This document shows positions 1 to 6,711 of a stretch of 55,514 nt of DNA, piece after piece. Under the pieces are notes generated by a model. It did not search any database, was not told where the DNA came from, and was given only the letters and a program-made list of their open reading frames with translations. The position numbers and the translations under genes were made by a program. Numbering within the stretch: position 1 is the first letter of the stretch; each line of letters opens with the position of its first letter. The stretch lies in the NCBI GenBank assembly GCA_018242685.1, contig JAFEBM010000051.1:1-55514 (forward strand). Direction: 5' to 3'. This DNA is from Nitrospira sp. (GTDB lineage: Bacteria > Nitrospirota > Nitrospiria > Nitrospirales > Nitrospiraceae).

Positions 1-186
1 GAAACCATGTGTGCGAATCACACACATGGGCGCATCGTCCACATGCGTGCGCTTCTTCCACTTCGCGACCGTCTTCGGGTTGATGTCGTAGCGCTCGGCA
101 AGCCGGTTCAGGCTCTCTTGGCTCTGTTGGATTGCCTGATGCACCGCCGCTGTCGTTGTGGCGCTCCCGTGCAGTACTTGTCCCAT
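1..186 (-). CDS. IS481-family transposase, N-terminal part (partial at window edge)
   Basis: The reading frame starts with ATG at 186, preceded by an AAGGAG ribosome binding site, and stays open to the window edge (62 codons). The start MGQVLHGSATTT and the helix-turn-helix stretch with NPKTVAKWKKR are the hallmark N terminus of IS481-type DDE transposases, which bind the element ends through this domain. After DAPM at residue 54 the sequence no longer follows the family (normally a GPK segment and then STVL), so the gene is probably broken near the inverted repeat at 5-29. The catalytic core, if any remains, is outside the window. Confidence 0.65.
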   Translation of the reverse strand, partial: MGQVLHGSATTTAAVHQAIQQSQESLNRLAERYDINPKTVAKWKKRTHVDDAPMCVIRTHGF

Positions 187-245
187 AACTCCTTCTTCGT
201 TGGTAGCGCAGAATAATCTACCCCATCACAAAGTGGGACTAAACA
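1..245 (-). mobile_element. Truncated end of an IS481-family insertion sequence
   Basis: The region carries the beginning of an IS481-type transposase on the minus strand plus its leader. The sequence TGTTTAGTCCC, read on the minus strand from about 245, is a plausible left terminal repeat because ends of this family usually start with TG; the other end is outside the window, so the repeat is not confirmed. Protein similarity to the family seems to be lost at about position 24, where a perfect 9-bp inverted repeat (5-13 and 21-29) sits. Confidence 0.6.
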
Positions 246-452
246 CCTAGTTCCTCAGTCACCGTTTTGATCACGTTTCCGAAGGAAAGCCGAGCAAATC
301 GTCATATTCCCCGAAACCATTCAAGCATCCATTGAAATTCAAGTCTGTTAACCCCCGTCTTGAGAGGGGTTGGAGTCTTCCTGCACAGGCTGTTAGGAAT
401 GCTGCGCTACTTTTTCAAGGCTCAGGCCTGGCTTCACCTAGGGAGAACACTC

Positions 453-1235
453 ATGCATTTGAAACGGATTCAGAGTCAGGTTCTTGGTTTCTTGCTTCTC
501 GTCAGTCTTTCTGCTTGTAGCGGTGGTGGCGACACACCGACGCCATCTCCTACAGCGATCCCGGCAGCCTCTGCGGAGGGGCTTTGGACTGGGACCACTA
601 ACGCCAACCGTACTGCTACGGGTGTTGTACTCGATGACAGCGTCTATTGGTTTCTGTATTCGGCGGCCGGCGATCCCTCGCTCATCGCGGGGGTAGTCCA
701 AGGGGATAGCACTTCACAAAATGGATCATTGACCTCTTCAAACACCACGGATTTCAGTGTGGAACGAGGAACACCGCTAGTACTCAAGGCTACAGTCGAT
801 GGCACCTATACGTCCAAGCAAAGTTTGAATGGCACGATTGTCTATCAGAATAACGCCCTACCTCAAGACACGTTTACGACGACATACGATAACGACTACG
901 AGTCGGCCCCAGATATCAATGCAGCGGCGGGGACCTATACCGGACCGGTGGCTGTAGGTGAAATCGTGTCCGTTACCGTATCCGCTACTGGAAACATCAC
1001 TGGGCGCTCTATTACTGATCCTTCTAGGAATGGATGTACCTTCAGCGGTGTATTCAAGCCTCGAGCACATGGAAATGTATTTGATGTGACCATCACATTC
1101 AATGGACAGAGTGGTTGCAGTAACGGAAGCGCTACTGTGACGGGGGTTGCATTTTTTCATGCAGGAAAACTTTATAGCGCCGCATTGAATGGTGACAAGA
1201 CGAACGGAGTTGTCTTTATCGGCACGAAGTCGTAA
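453..1235 (+). CDS. Putative lipoprotein of unknown function
   Basis: The 260-residue product has a short basic N terminus, a hydrophobic stretch (FLLLVSLSAC) and a lipobox with Cys at about residue 21, followed by a Gly/Thr/Pro/Ser-rich linker. It should be exported and lipid-anchored. The start at 453 is chosen because GGGAGA lies six bases upstream and the signal sequence begins there; a longer frame from 360 would bury the signal peptide. The mature part opens with GLWTGTT and is rich in Thr, Ser, Gly and alternating hydrophobics, suggesting a beta-sandwich. Two Cys near the C-terminal part (GCTFSG and GCSNG) could form a disulfide. No family is recognised. Confidence 0.7.
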   Translation: MHLKRIQSQVLGFLLLVSLSACSGGGDTPTPSPTAIPAASAEGLWTGTTNANRTATGVVLDDSVYWFLYSAAGDPSLIAGVVQGDSTSQNGSLTSSNTTDFSVERGTPLVLKATVDGTYTSKQSLNGTIVYQNNALPQDTFTTTYDNDYESAPDINAAAGTYTGPVAVGEIVSVTVSATGNITGRSITDPSRNGCTFSGVFKPRAHGNVFDVTITFNGQSGCSNGSATVTGVAFFHAGKLYSAALNGDKTNGVVFIGTKS

Positions 1236-1541
1236 TCGATAGAGCGATAGACGGCAAGTTCTCTTTTGGCGGCGGGCTCCGCTTCGAGGGTGGTCACTTC
1301 GGAAGCTGCCGCCGGTTTCATCCTGGCAATGCACAATCTCCACATCAAGAGAGTCGAAAGGGATATGAACTTCCCTCATCTATCGGCGTGATCGCAGTTT
1401 TCGATTCCTCCCCATCAAAACCGACATGAGCGACAACCTGGTTGATCCTTAGCGGATCAGTTGCCGTTGGGTGACGCCTCGCATAAGATCCTCCGATGTT
1501 GCACAACTGTCGTCGCGTTGACCTTCACGAAAGGGTTGATC
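1236..1541. other. Intergenic region without a supported gene
   Basis: About 300 bases lie between the lipoprotein gene and the next small exported protein. Short open frames here lack ribosome binding sites or signal features, and no clear hairpin terminator or promoter was recognised. Confidence 0.5.
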
Positions 1542-1856
1542 ATGATGCCCAAACAGATGCTTGTGCTCTGCACAGCGGCGTTTCTCGGTGGGACGTTCGG
1601 CGGTGTGATGAGTACTCAGTTACTTTCGCCAAGACCAGTTGAAGCGCAGAAGCCGAATGGAGTGAACGCCGAAGAGTTTCTACTGTTGGATGCAAAAGGA
1701 AAAGCTCGGGCCGGTCTGGGGTTGGACGCGAACGGCGAAGTCGGACTCGTGCTCAGGAGCAAGGACGGCAACCGTACCCTGACCCTGTCTCCTGACGATC
1801 CGTCGGTCATCAAGTTGGTCGAACGAGGAGGCCGGATCGTCTGGGAGGCGCCGTAA
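1542..1856 (+). CDS. Small exported protein of unknown function
   Basis: The 104-residue product starts at the first of two adjacent ATG codons, with AAGGG upstream. Residues 1 to about 35 form a signal peptide or signal anchor (a hydrophobic stretch ending before VEAQ). The mature part has two short similar beta-rich units, EFLLLDAKGKARAGLGL and VGLVLRSKDGNRTLTL, each a hydrophobic strand followed by a charged Gly turn, and ends in IVWEAP. The repeated D-x-x-G-x-x-R-x-x-L pattern resembles small periplasmic beta proteins. It converges with rpmB, the two stops being 25 bases apart. Confidence 0.6.
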   Translation: MMPKQMLVLCTAAFLGGTFGGVMSTQLLSPRPVEAQKPNGVNAEEFLLLDAKGKARAGLGLDANGEVGLVLRSKDGNRTLTLSPDDPSVIKLVERGGRIVWEAP

Positions 1857-1881
1857 CTTTCCTGCGGAGAGGAGAAAGCTG

Positions 1882-2073
1882 TTAGACCGCTTTCTGAACC
1901 AAGCCTGAACGCAAACAGCGGGTGCACACCCGAATACGCCGATGGCTCTTGCCGATCACGGCCCGAACGGTCTGGATATTAGGATTGAACACTCGCCTGG
2001 TTTTATTGTTCGCGTGACTGACATTGTTGCCGGATACAGGCTTCTTTTGACAAATCTCGCATTGTAATGCCAC
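1882..2073 (-). CDS. rpmB: 50S ribosomal protein L28
   Basis: The 63-residue product is the typical bacterial L28 of the large ribosomal subunit. It contains the zinc-binding pairs CEIC near the N terminus and CTRC near residues 50-53, the core [12 protein letters not shown], and the basic FNPN segment. The start is a GTG at 2073 with AAAGGGAG seven bases upstream; there is no ATG at the expected N terminus, so the GTG is needed. It is transcribed away from the corrinoid genes as a single gene. Length and motifs match the family well. Confidence 0.93.
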   Translation of the reverse strand: MALQCEICQKKPVSGNNVSHANNKTRRVFNPNIQTVRAVIGKSHRRIRVCTRCLRSGLVQKAV

Positions 2074-2200
2074 GGTCGTACTCCCTTTCCACTGAGTGAA
2101 CTCAAAGTTAGCGCACGGATAGTACCATAGCCTGCTGAACGCCCACAAGCGTCAGACGCTTCTGCGGTGATGTTGGAACAACAGCTGAGCATTATTGAGC

Positions 2201-2230
2201 TTGACAAGGTTTAATGCCGTCTCCTATTGT
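2201..2230 (+). promoter_or_regulatory. Candidate sigma70 promoter for the btuFCD operon
   Basis: A perfect TTGACA at 2201-2206 is followed after 18 bases by TATTGT at 2225-2230. Transcription would start near 2237, just ahead of the cobalamin riboswitch core, the position expected for its promoter. Confidence 0.55.
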
Positions 2231-2239
2231 GCTGCCCAT

Positions 2240-2460
2240 TATAGATAACTCCGAAGTAAGGGAAGAGGGTGTGAATCCCTCGCGGTCCCGCCGCTGTTAA
2301 TGGGGACGAAACCCGTCATGCCACTGTTTTATCGTGATTCGTTAGTCGTGAATCGTTCATCGCAAGACCTCGCGTTTCACGGTTAAGATCTCACGTCAAG
2401 ATGGGAAGGCCGGGGAGTAGGGTGAACCATGAGCCAGAAGACCTGCTCGGAGAATTGACC
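2240..2460 (+). ncRNA. Cobalamin (AdoCbl-type) riboswitch upstream of btuF
   Basis: The conserved core is visible in order: GGGAA and GGTGTGAATCCC near 2260-2280, the CGGTCCCGCCGCTGT segment near 2283-2298, GCCACTG near 2321, GGGAAGGCC near 2403, and the B12-box-like GAGCCAGAAGACCTGC at 2431-2446. This is the classic cobalamin element that binds adenosylcobalamin and shuts off downstream uptake genes. It precedes btuF, btuC and btuD, consistent with feedback control of B12 import. Ends are approximate. Confidence 0.93.
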
Positions 2461-2487
2461 GTCGTTCCCTCGAGGCTGGGGAACGGG

Positions 2488-2548
2488 TGAGGATGAAGAA
2501 GCGGGTGCAATCCTCAAGGTCTACTTAGGCCTTGGGGATTTTTCTTTT
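2488..2548 (+). terminator. Riboswitch expression platform: intrinsic terminator with alternative pairing
   Basis: ATCCTCAAGG at 2510-2519 pairs with CCTTGGGGAT at 2530-2539 (one G-U pair), followed by a T-rich run to 2548: a good intrinsic terminator. TGAGGAT at 2488-2494 is perfectly complementary to ATCCTCA at 2510-2516 and can act as an antiterminator. The right arm also holds the only good ribosome binding sequence (GGGGA, 2534-2538) for btuF, so the hairpin could block translation too. The switching model is inferred from complementarity. Confidence 0.7.
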
Positions 2549-3548
2549 GAGCCGATCGAACAGATATCTTGCTGTCAGTACTATATGGCTTCTAGCTGTT
2601 CTGTCGATATCTCTCTCGACGGCGACGGCATGCGACAAAGGGGACTGTGTTGAAATGAAGCGACGGCAACAGGGAATCCTCACCGGCATGCCCTTTATGG
2701 CGCATGTCTCATCACGATCGTTTGTGGACGATGCCGGAAGGAATATCTACCTGGCGAAGCCTCCCGTCCGTATTATCTCCTTAGCTCCCAGCGTTACCGA
2801 AATGGTGTTTGCCATCGGCGCCGGAGACCGGCTCGTCGCTGTCACGGATTTTTGTGATTTCCCGCCGGAAGCGGCGGCCAAAGCAAAACTCGGCTACTCC
2901 AACCCCAACCTCGAAGCCGTTATGGCGCTTCAACCTGACCTTGTCTTGGCGCCGAAGGAATTTCTTAGGCCGGATGTTATCGCGGCATTGGATCAACTCA
3001 AGGTGCCGGTGTTTGTGATGGCCGCGACAACTATCGAAGATATTCTTGCTCACCTCGGCACACTCGGACGGATGTTAGATCATCCGGTCGCGGCAAACGA
3101 CTTGACGATGAATCTGAGACGGGAACTCATGGAGATCAAGTCACGGATGAAGAAAGCATCGCCGGTCCGTGTGCTGTATGTCCTCAATAGTCAGCCGTTG
3201 ATCACGGTAGGTCCGGGGAGTTTCATCGATCAGTTGATCGGACTCGCCGGTGGTGTCAACGTCGCGGCCAAGAGTGCCGCACCCTATCCGCGCCTGAGCA
3301 TGGAAACGGTGTTGCTGGAAGACCCTGAGGTATTGATCTTTCCGGTTGGACCGGCCGAAGGAATTTCTGAGAGTGAGCAGCAGACTTGGCAGCGGTGGAC
3401 CGGGATGACAGCGGTCAAAGCCGGACGGCTGCGCCAGATTCCCGCCAGTATTTTGAATCGCCCAGGACCGCGTATCGTGCAGGCGCTCAGGATGTTAGCG
3501 GAGATCGTGCATCCTGAAGTGGATCTATCGTTGCCGGTGAATCGGTAA
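2532..3548 (+). CDS. btuF: Corrinoid ABC transporter substrate-binding protein (BtuF-like)
   Basis: This is a class III periplasmic binding protein that captures corrinoids after outer membrane passage and delivers them to BtuCD. A signal segment (about residues 11-34, ending TATAC) precedes a two-lobed binding domain: lobe 1 with RIISLAPSVTEMVFAIGAGDRLV and, joined by a long helix, lobe 2 with GSFIDQLIGLAGG. The length (about 335 aa) is somewhat above the family average because of an insert after the signal. No ATG suits; both in-frame TTG codons at 2532 and 2547 are possible, and 2547 is favoured because GGGGA lies nine bases upstream. It heads an operon with btuC and btuD, downstream of a cobalamin riboswitch, which supports corrinoid rather than siderophore as substrate. 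Confidence 0.85.
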   Translation: MGIFLLSRSNRYLAVSTIWLLAVLSISLSTATACDKGDCVEMKRRQQGILTGMPFMAHVSSRSFVDDAGRNIYLAKPPVRIISLAPSVTEMVFAIGAGDRLVAVTDFCDFPPEAAAKAKLGYSNPNLEAVMALQPDLVLAPKEFLRPDVIAALDQLKVPVFVMAATTIEDILAHLGTLGRMLDHPVAANDLTMNLRRELMEIKSRMKKASPVRVLYVLNSQPLITVGPGSFIDQLIGLAGGVNVAAKSAAPYPRLSMETVLLEDPEVLIFPVGPAEGISESEQQTWQRWTGMTAVKAGRLRQIPASILNRPGPRIVQALRMLAEIVHPEVDLSLPVNR

Positions 3549-3556
3549 AGGATCAC

Positions 3557-4705
3557 ATGGCCACGCCGATCTCTGAACTCGCGCCGTCCGATTCGTCCCC
3601 GATCGTTTCTCCTCTGCCGGCGAAAGATGGAGCCGAGCAGCTGAGGCAATGGAAAAGCATCGGAGCGATTCTGACGTTTCAGCGGTGGGTGACCATCATC
3701 GGTGGACTCGCCATAGCCAGCCTGATTGTGTGTGTATTGTCCCTCCAGTTCGGGGCCACAAAGATCGACCTGCGAACCGTCATGACGGTGTTGAGTCGAT
3801 GGTGGGGGAGCGGAGTGCCTGATACTGCGGGAATCGATACCTCCGCCATGATCATGTTCCATATTCGTCTGCCCCGTGTCTTGACGGGTTTTCTCGTCGG
3901 AGGCGGCCTCGCGGTCGTAGGCGTGACGCTGCAAGCCCTCCTGAGAAACCCCCTGGCGGATCCCTACGTTCTTGGCGTCTCAAGCGGAGCGGCATTGGGA
4001 GTGTCGTTGGCCATGCTGTTCAGCATCGGCACGACACTGGCTTTTCTGCCGGGGCTTCCACTCTTCGGATTTGTCGGGGGCTTGTTATCCTTGGTCGTGA
4101 TGTATCGATTGGCGCGTTCGCAGGGGCGGTTGCCGATTCAAAGCGTGTTGTTGGCCGGCGTTATTCTGAACGCCATGCTGACGGCGTTGATCATGTTCAT
4201 CACATCGATCATGGACCCGAATCGATCGGCTGGACTCATGGCTTGGTTGATGGGCTCTCTGACCGTGTCGAACTACGGCATGCTGTCACTGTTTGCTTTG
4301 TATGTGCTCGGAGGAGCGTCGTTACTTCTGCAAAAGGCTCAAACAATGAATATCCTGACCTTCGGTGAGGAGACGGCACGCTCACTGGGTATCGACACCG
4401 AACGGGTGAAAAAACGCTTGTTTTTCCTTGCTGCGTTGTTGACAGGAGCGGTCGTGTCGGTGAGCGGCATGATCGGCTTTGTCGGCATGATCGTGCCGCA
4501 TGCGGTCCGCATGCTGGTCGGATCCGATCATCGGGTGCTGTTACCGGCTTCGATATTCGCAGGTGGAATGTTTCTCGTGGCGGCTGACACGGTTGCTCGA
4601 ACCGTTCTGGCGCCGACCGAAATTCCAGTGGGGATTGTCACCGCTCTCACCGGCGGCCCGATGTTTCTCTACTTGCTCCTGTGGCGAAAGGAGCAATTAG
4701 TGTGA
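3557..4705 (+). CDS. btuC: Corrinoid ABC transporter permease (BtuC/FecCD family)
   Basis: The 382-residue membrane protein has about ten predicted transmembrane helices and the family signature regions RLPRVLTGFLVGGGLAVVG, LRNPLADPYVLGVSSGA and SVSGMIGFVGMIVPHAVR. The last precedes the coupling contact with the ATPase. It forms the inner membrane channel for corrinoids together with BtuD. It carries an N-terminal extension of roughly 50 polar residues before the first helix, unusual for BtuC. The gene begins eight bases after btuF and its stop overlaps the btuD GTG start by four bases, indicating one transcription unit under the first riboswitch. Confidence 0.9.
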   Translation: MATPISELAPSDSSPIVSPLPAKDGAEQLRQWKSIGAILTFQRWVTIIGGLAIASLIVCVLSLQFGATKIDLRTVMTVLSRWWGSGVPDTAGIDTSAMIMFHIRLPRVLTGFLVGGGLAVVGVTLQALLRNPLADPYVLGVSSGAALGVSLAMLFSIGTTLAFLPGLPLFGFVGGLLSLVVMYRLARSQGRLPIQSVLLAGVILNAMLTALIMFITSIMDPNRSAGLMAWLMGSLTVSNYGMLSLFALYVLGGASLLLQKAQTMNILTFGEETARSLGIDTERVKKRLFFLAALLTGAVVSVSGMIGFVGMIVPHAVRMLVGSDHRVLLPASIFAGGMFLVAADTVARTVLAPTEIPVGIVTALTGGPMFLYLLLWRKEQLV

Positions 4706-5604
4706 TCGGCGTGAATGAGCGTCAACTCACATCGGAAGCATCGGCCGATGCGGTCGTCCATGATGCGTCCCGGATAGCCTATGAAATCGAGTCCGTTCGA
4801 TTTCGCTACCAGGCAGGATCGTCGGATGGCGCCGACTGGATTCTCGATGATGTGGGTTTTCAGGTCAAGGCTGGAGAAGTTCTCGGCATCGTTGGGCCGA
4901 ACGGGTCAGGAAAGACTTCGTTACTCAAAATACTGGCAAACGTTCTCATCCCGCAACAGGGAAGGCTCCGTTTGTTTGGAAACGGCTTTGCAACGTTGAC
5001 CCCACAAGATATGGCTCGTCTCGTCGCCTATGTCCCTCAGGATACCCAACAGAGCTTTCCCTTTACCGTCGCGGAGACGGTCGTGATGGGGCGATTCGCC
5101 CAACGGCGACAATCCTGGTGGTCCGGAGGGTTTGGATGGGAAGACGAGATGGATATTGCCGTCGCCGCGCAGGCCATGGGTGCAGTCGATATTACCCATC
5201 TTGCACAGCGTCTGGTACCGGATCTTTCCGGCGGCGAGCGACAACGGACCGTCATCGCCCGCGCCTTGGCTCAAGTTCCGACCGTCCTGTTGCTCGACGA
5301 ACCCACGGCCTTTCTCGACTTACAGCACCAAGTCGACATCTGTCGGGTTATACGACAGCTTAAGGAAGAACGAGGACTCACCATTGTTCTGGTATCTCAT
5401 GATCTGAATCTTGTGAGTCAATATTGCGACCGAATTCTGTTGTTGGATCGCGGACGAGTGATACGGCTTGGTTGTCCCGAAGAGGTCATTGAGCCGGAGG
5501 CATTGGAAGACGTGTATCGATGTCGAGTATTGGTGGATCGGCATCCAGGGACCGGCTTACCTCGAGTGACACTTCCTGGGCGTTCCCTTTCCGGTAGACC
5601 ATGA
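4702..5604 (+). CDS. btuD: Corrinoid ABC transporter ATP-binding protein (BtuD-like)
   Basis: The product (300 aa from the chosen start) is an ABC ATPase that powers corrinoid import through BtuC. Walker A GPNGSGKTS is at about residues 65-73, the signature LSGGERQR follows near 175, then Walker B VLLLDEPTA and the switch His in LVSHDLN. The start is GTG 4702 because AAAGGAG lies eight bases upstream and the start overlaps the btuC stop (GTGA); an upstream GTG at 4681 has no such site. About 25 residues precede the first strand and 30 follow the last, a slightly long family member. Confidence 0.9.
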   Translation: MIGVNERQLTSEASADAVVHDASRIAYEIESVRFRYQAGSSDGADWILDDVGFQVKAGEVLGIVGPNGSGKTSLLKILANVLIPQQGRLRLFGNGFATLTPQDMARLVAYVPQDTQQSFPFTVAETVVMGRFAQRRQSWWSGGFGWEDEMDIAVAAQAMGAVDITHLAQRLVPDLSGGERQRTVIARALAQVPTVLLLDEPTAFLDLQHQVDICRVIRQLKEERGLTIVLVSHDLNLVSQYCDRILLLDRGRVIRLGCPEEVIEPEALEDVYRCRVLVDRHPGTGLPRVTLPGRSLSGRP

Positions 5605-5605
5605 T

Positions 5606-6373
5606 ATGAGAACGGGCAAGATCGCGCTGCTTCATCTTGAGACGGTTCCCGGGGCAATCGAACGGAACCGATATGTGATTGTCGAGGCCATCAAGCACGC
5701 CGCCGGGAAAGGCGCCGAGTGGATCGTGACACCGGAACTCGCGGTCTGCGGACTTCAGTTCGCACATGCCGTCGGTTCTGATTGGATACAGCCGCAACCT
5801 GATCCTTGGATGCAGCAGGTCTGCAAGCTGGTCAAGACATTGAGACGAACCGTCTTTCTCGGGTGCCCGGAACGGGACGGCAAGCGGTTCTACAACTCAG
5901 TGTTTGTCATCGGCCCAACGGGCGAGATCCTGGGTAAATACCGCAAGATCAATGTGATAAGCGATTCACTCTCATGGTCGAGTCCCGGCGACATCGTCGC
6001 TCCGATCGAGTGCGATGGAATTAAGGTCGGCGTACTCATCTGCAGTGACGTCTACACGTCGAATATCGCCCGGGCGCTTAAATTTGAAGGGGCACAGCTC
6101 TTCGTGTCGCCGGCATCATGGGGTCCGGGCATTCACGGTCCGAATGGTGAATGGGAGCAGCGGACCCATGAAACAGGACTCCCTCTAATTGTCTGTAACC
6201 GAACCGGCGCAGAGAAGACCCTGGATTTCTGGAACGCTCCGAGCCTGGTCGTACAGAACGGCACGCGCCTGCTCGCACACACATCCAAGAAATCCGCCGT
6301 GTTGACGTTTGACTGGAATTTCGACGGCATGAGCCTGGGTTCTTCAAAGTATTCCATCGACTACATCCGGTAG
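5606..6373 (+). CDS. Carbon-nitrogen hydrolase (nitrilase superfamily) in the corrinoid uptake operon
   Basis: The 255-residue product has the nitrilase-fold amidase triad: Glu44 in TPELAVCG, Lys114 in KYRKIN and Cys147 in VLICSD. Such enzymes hydrolyse C-N bonds of amides or carbamoyl groups. The substrate cannot be read from sequence. The start lies one base after the btuD stop, so the gene is very likely translated from the riboswitch-controlled btuFCD transcript. That placement suggests a role linked to corrinoids, for example acting on amide side chains or on lower ligand precursors, but a general amidase merely riding on the operon is equally possible. All three catalytic residues are intact. 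Confidence 0.85.
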   Translation: MRTGKIALLHLETVPGAIERNRYVIVEAIKHAAGKGAEWIVTPELAVCGLQFAHAVGSDWIQPQPDPWMQQVCKLVKTLRRTVFLGCPERDGKRFYNSVFVIGPTGEILGKYRKINVISDSLSWSSPGDIVAPIECDGIKVGVLICSDVYTSNIARALKFEGAQLFVSPASWGPGIHGPNGEWEQRTHETGLPLIVCNRTGAEKTLDFWNAPSLVVQNGTRLLAHTSKKSAVLTFDWNFDGMSLGSSKYSIDYIR

Positions 6374-6504
6374 GAATAGACGCATGATCATGGAGATGAC
6401 AGTTTGGTGAGTCGGTAACGGTCAGATCAATTGATTCAAACCGCTGTCAGCAGGAAGAGAGGCACCCCTCTCCTGCATGGGAGGTTGGGTGCGCAATCAT
6501 TATT

Positions 6505-6690
6505 CTGGAGGGATTCTTTAAGCCTATACCGTCAGCGACGGGGAAGATGGTGCAAATCCATCACGGTGCCGCCACTGTAAGCGGGGAGTGATTCTGCAGA
6601 ATGCCACTGTGTGCCTCGGCACATGGGAAGGCGCAGAAAAGCGACGAGCCGCAAGTCAGGAGACCCAACTGCCGGGATTATCGACGCCCT
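6505..6690 (+). ncRNA. Cobalamin riboswitch upstream of btuB
   Basis: A second cobalamin element is clear from GGGAA and GGTGCAAATCC at 6541-6559, GGTGCCGCCACTGTAAGCGGGG at 6565-6586, GCCACTG near 6602, GGGAAGGC near 6625 and GACGAGCCGCAAGTCAGGAGACC at about 6642-6664. It precedes btuB and the long corrinoid operon. A short hairpin, CCCTT (6688-6692) with AAGGG (6699-6704 region), overlaps the GGGAGG ribosome binding site of btuB and is followed by five T, so control is probably at translation initiation; this part is inferred. Confidence 0.93.
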
Positions 6691-6711
6691 TCGAGTCAAA
6701 GGGAGGTTTTT

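Noticed and set aside
858..1379. Minus-strand open frame of 173 codons overlapping the lipoprotein gene
   Set aside because: It lies mostly opposite a gene with a clear signal peptide and ribosome site, has no start context and no recognisable domain.
3284..3934. Minus-strand open frame of 216 codons across the btuF/btuC junction
   Set aside because: It is antisense to two well supported transporter genes and is rich in Arg, Ser and His as expected for a shadow frame.
6451..6477. Hairpin-like sequence after the nitrilase gene considered as a terminator
   Set aside because: The stem is interrupted and no T run follows; it may belong to the leader of the next riboswitch.
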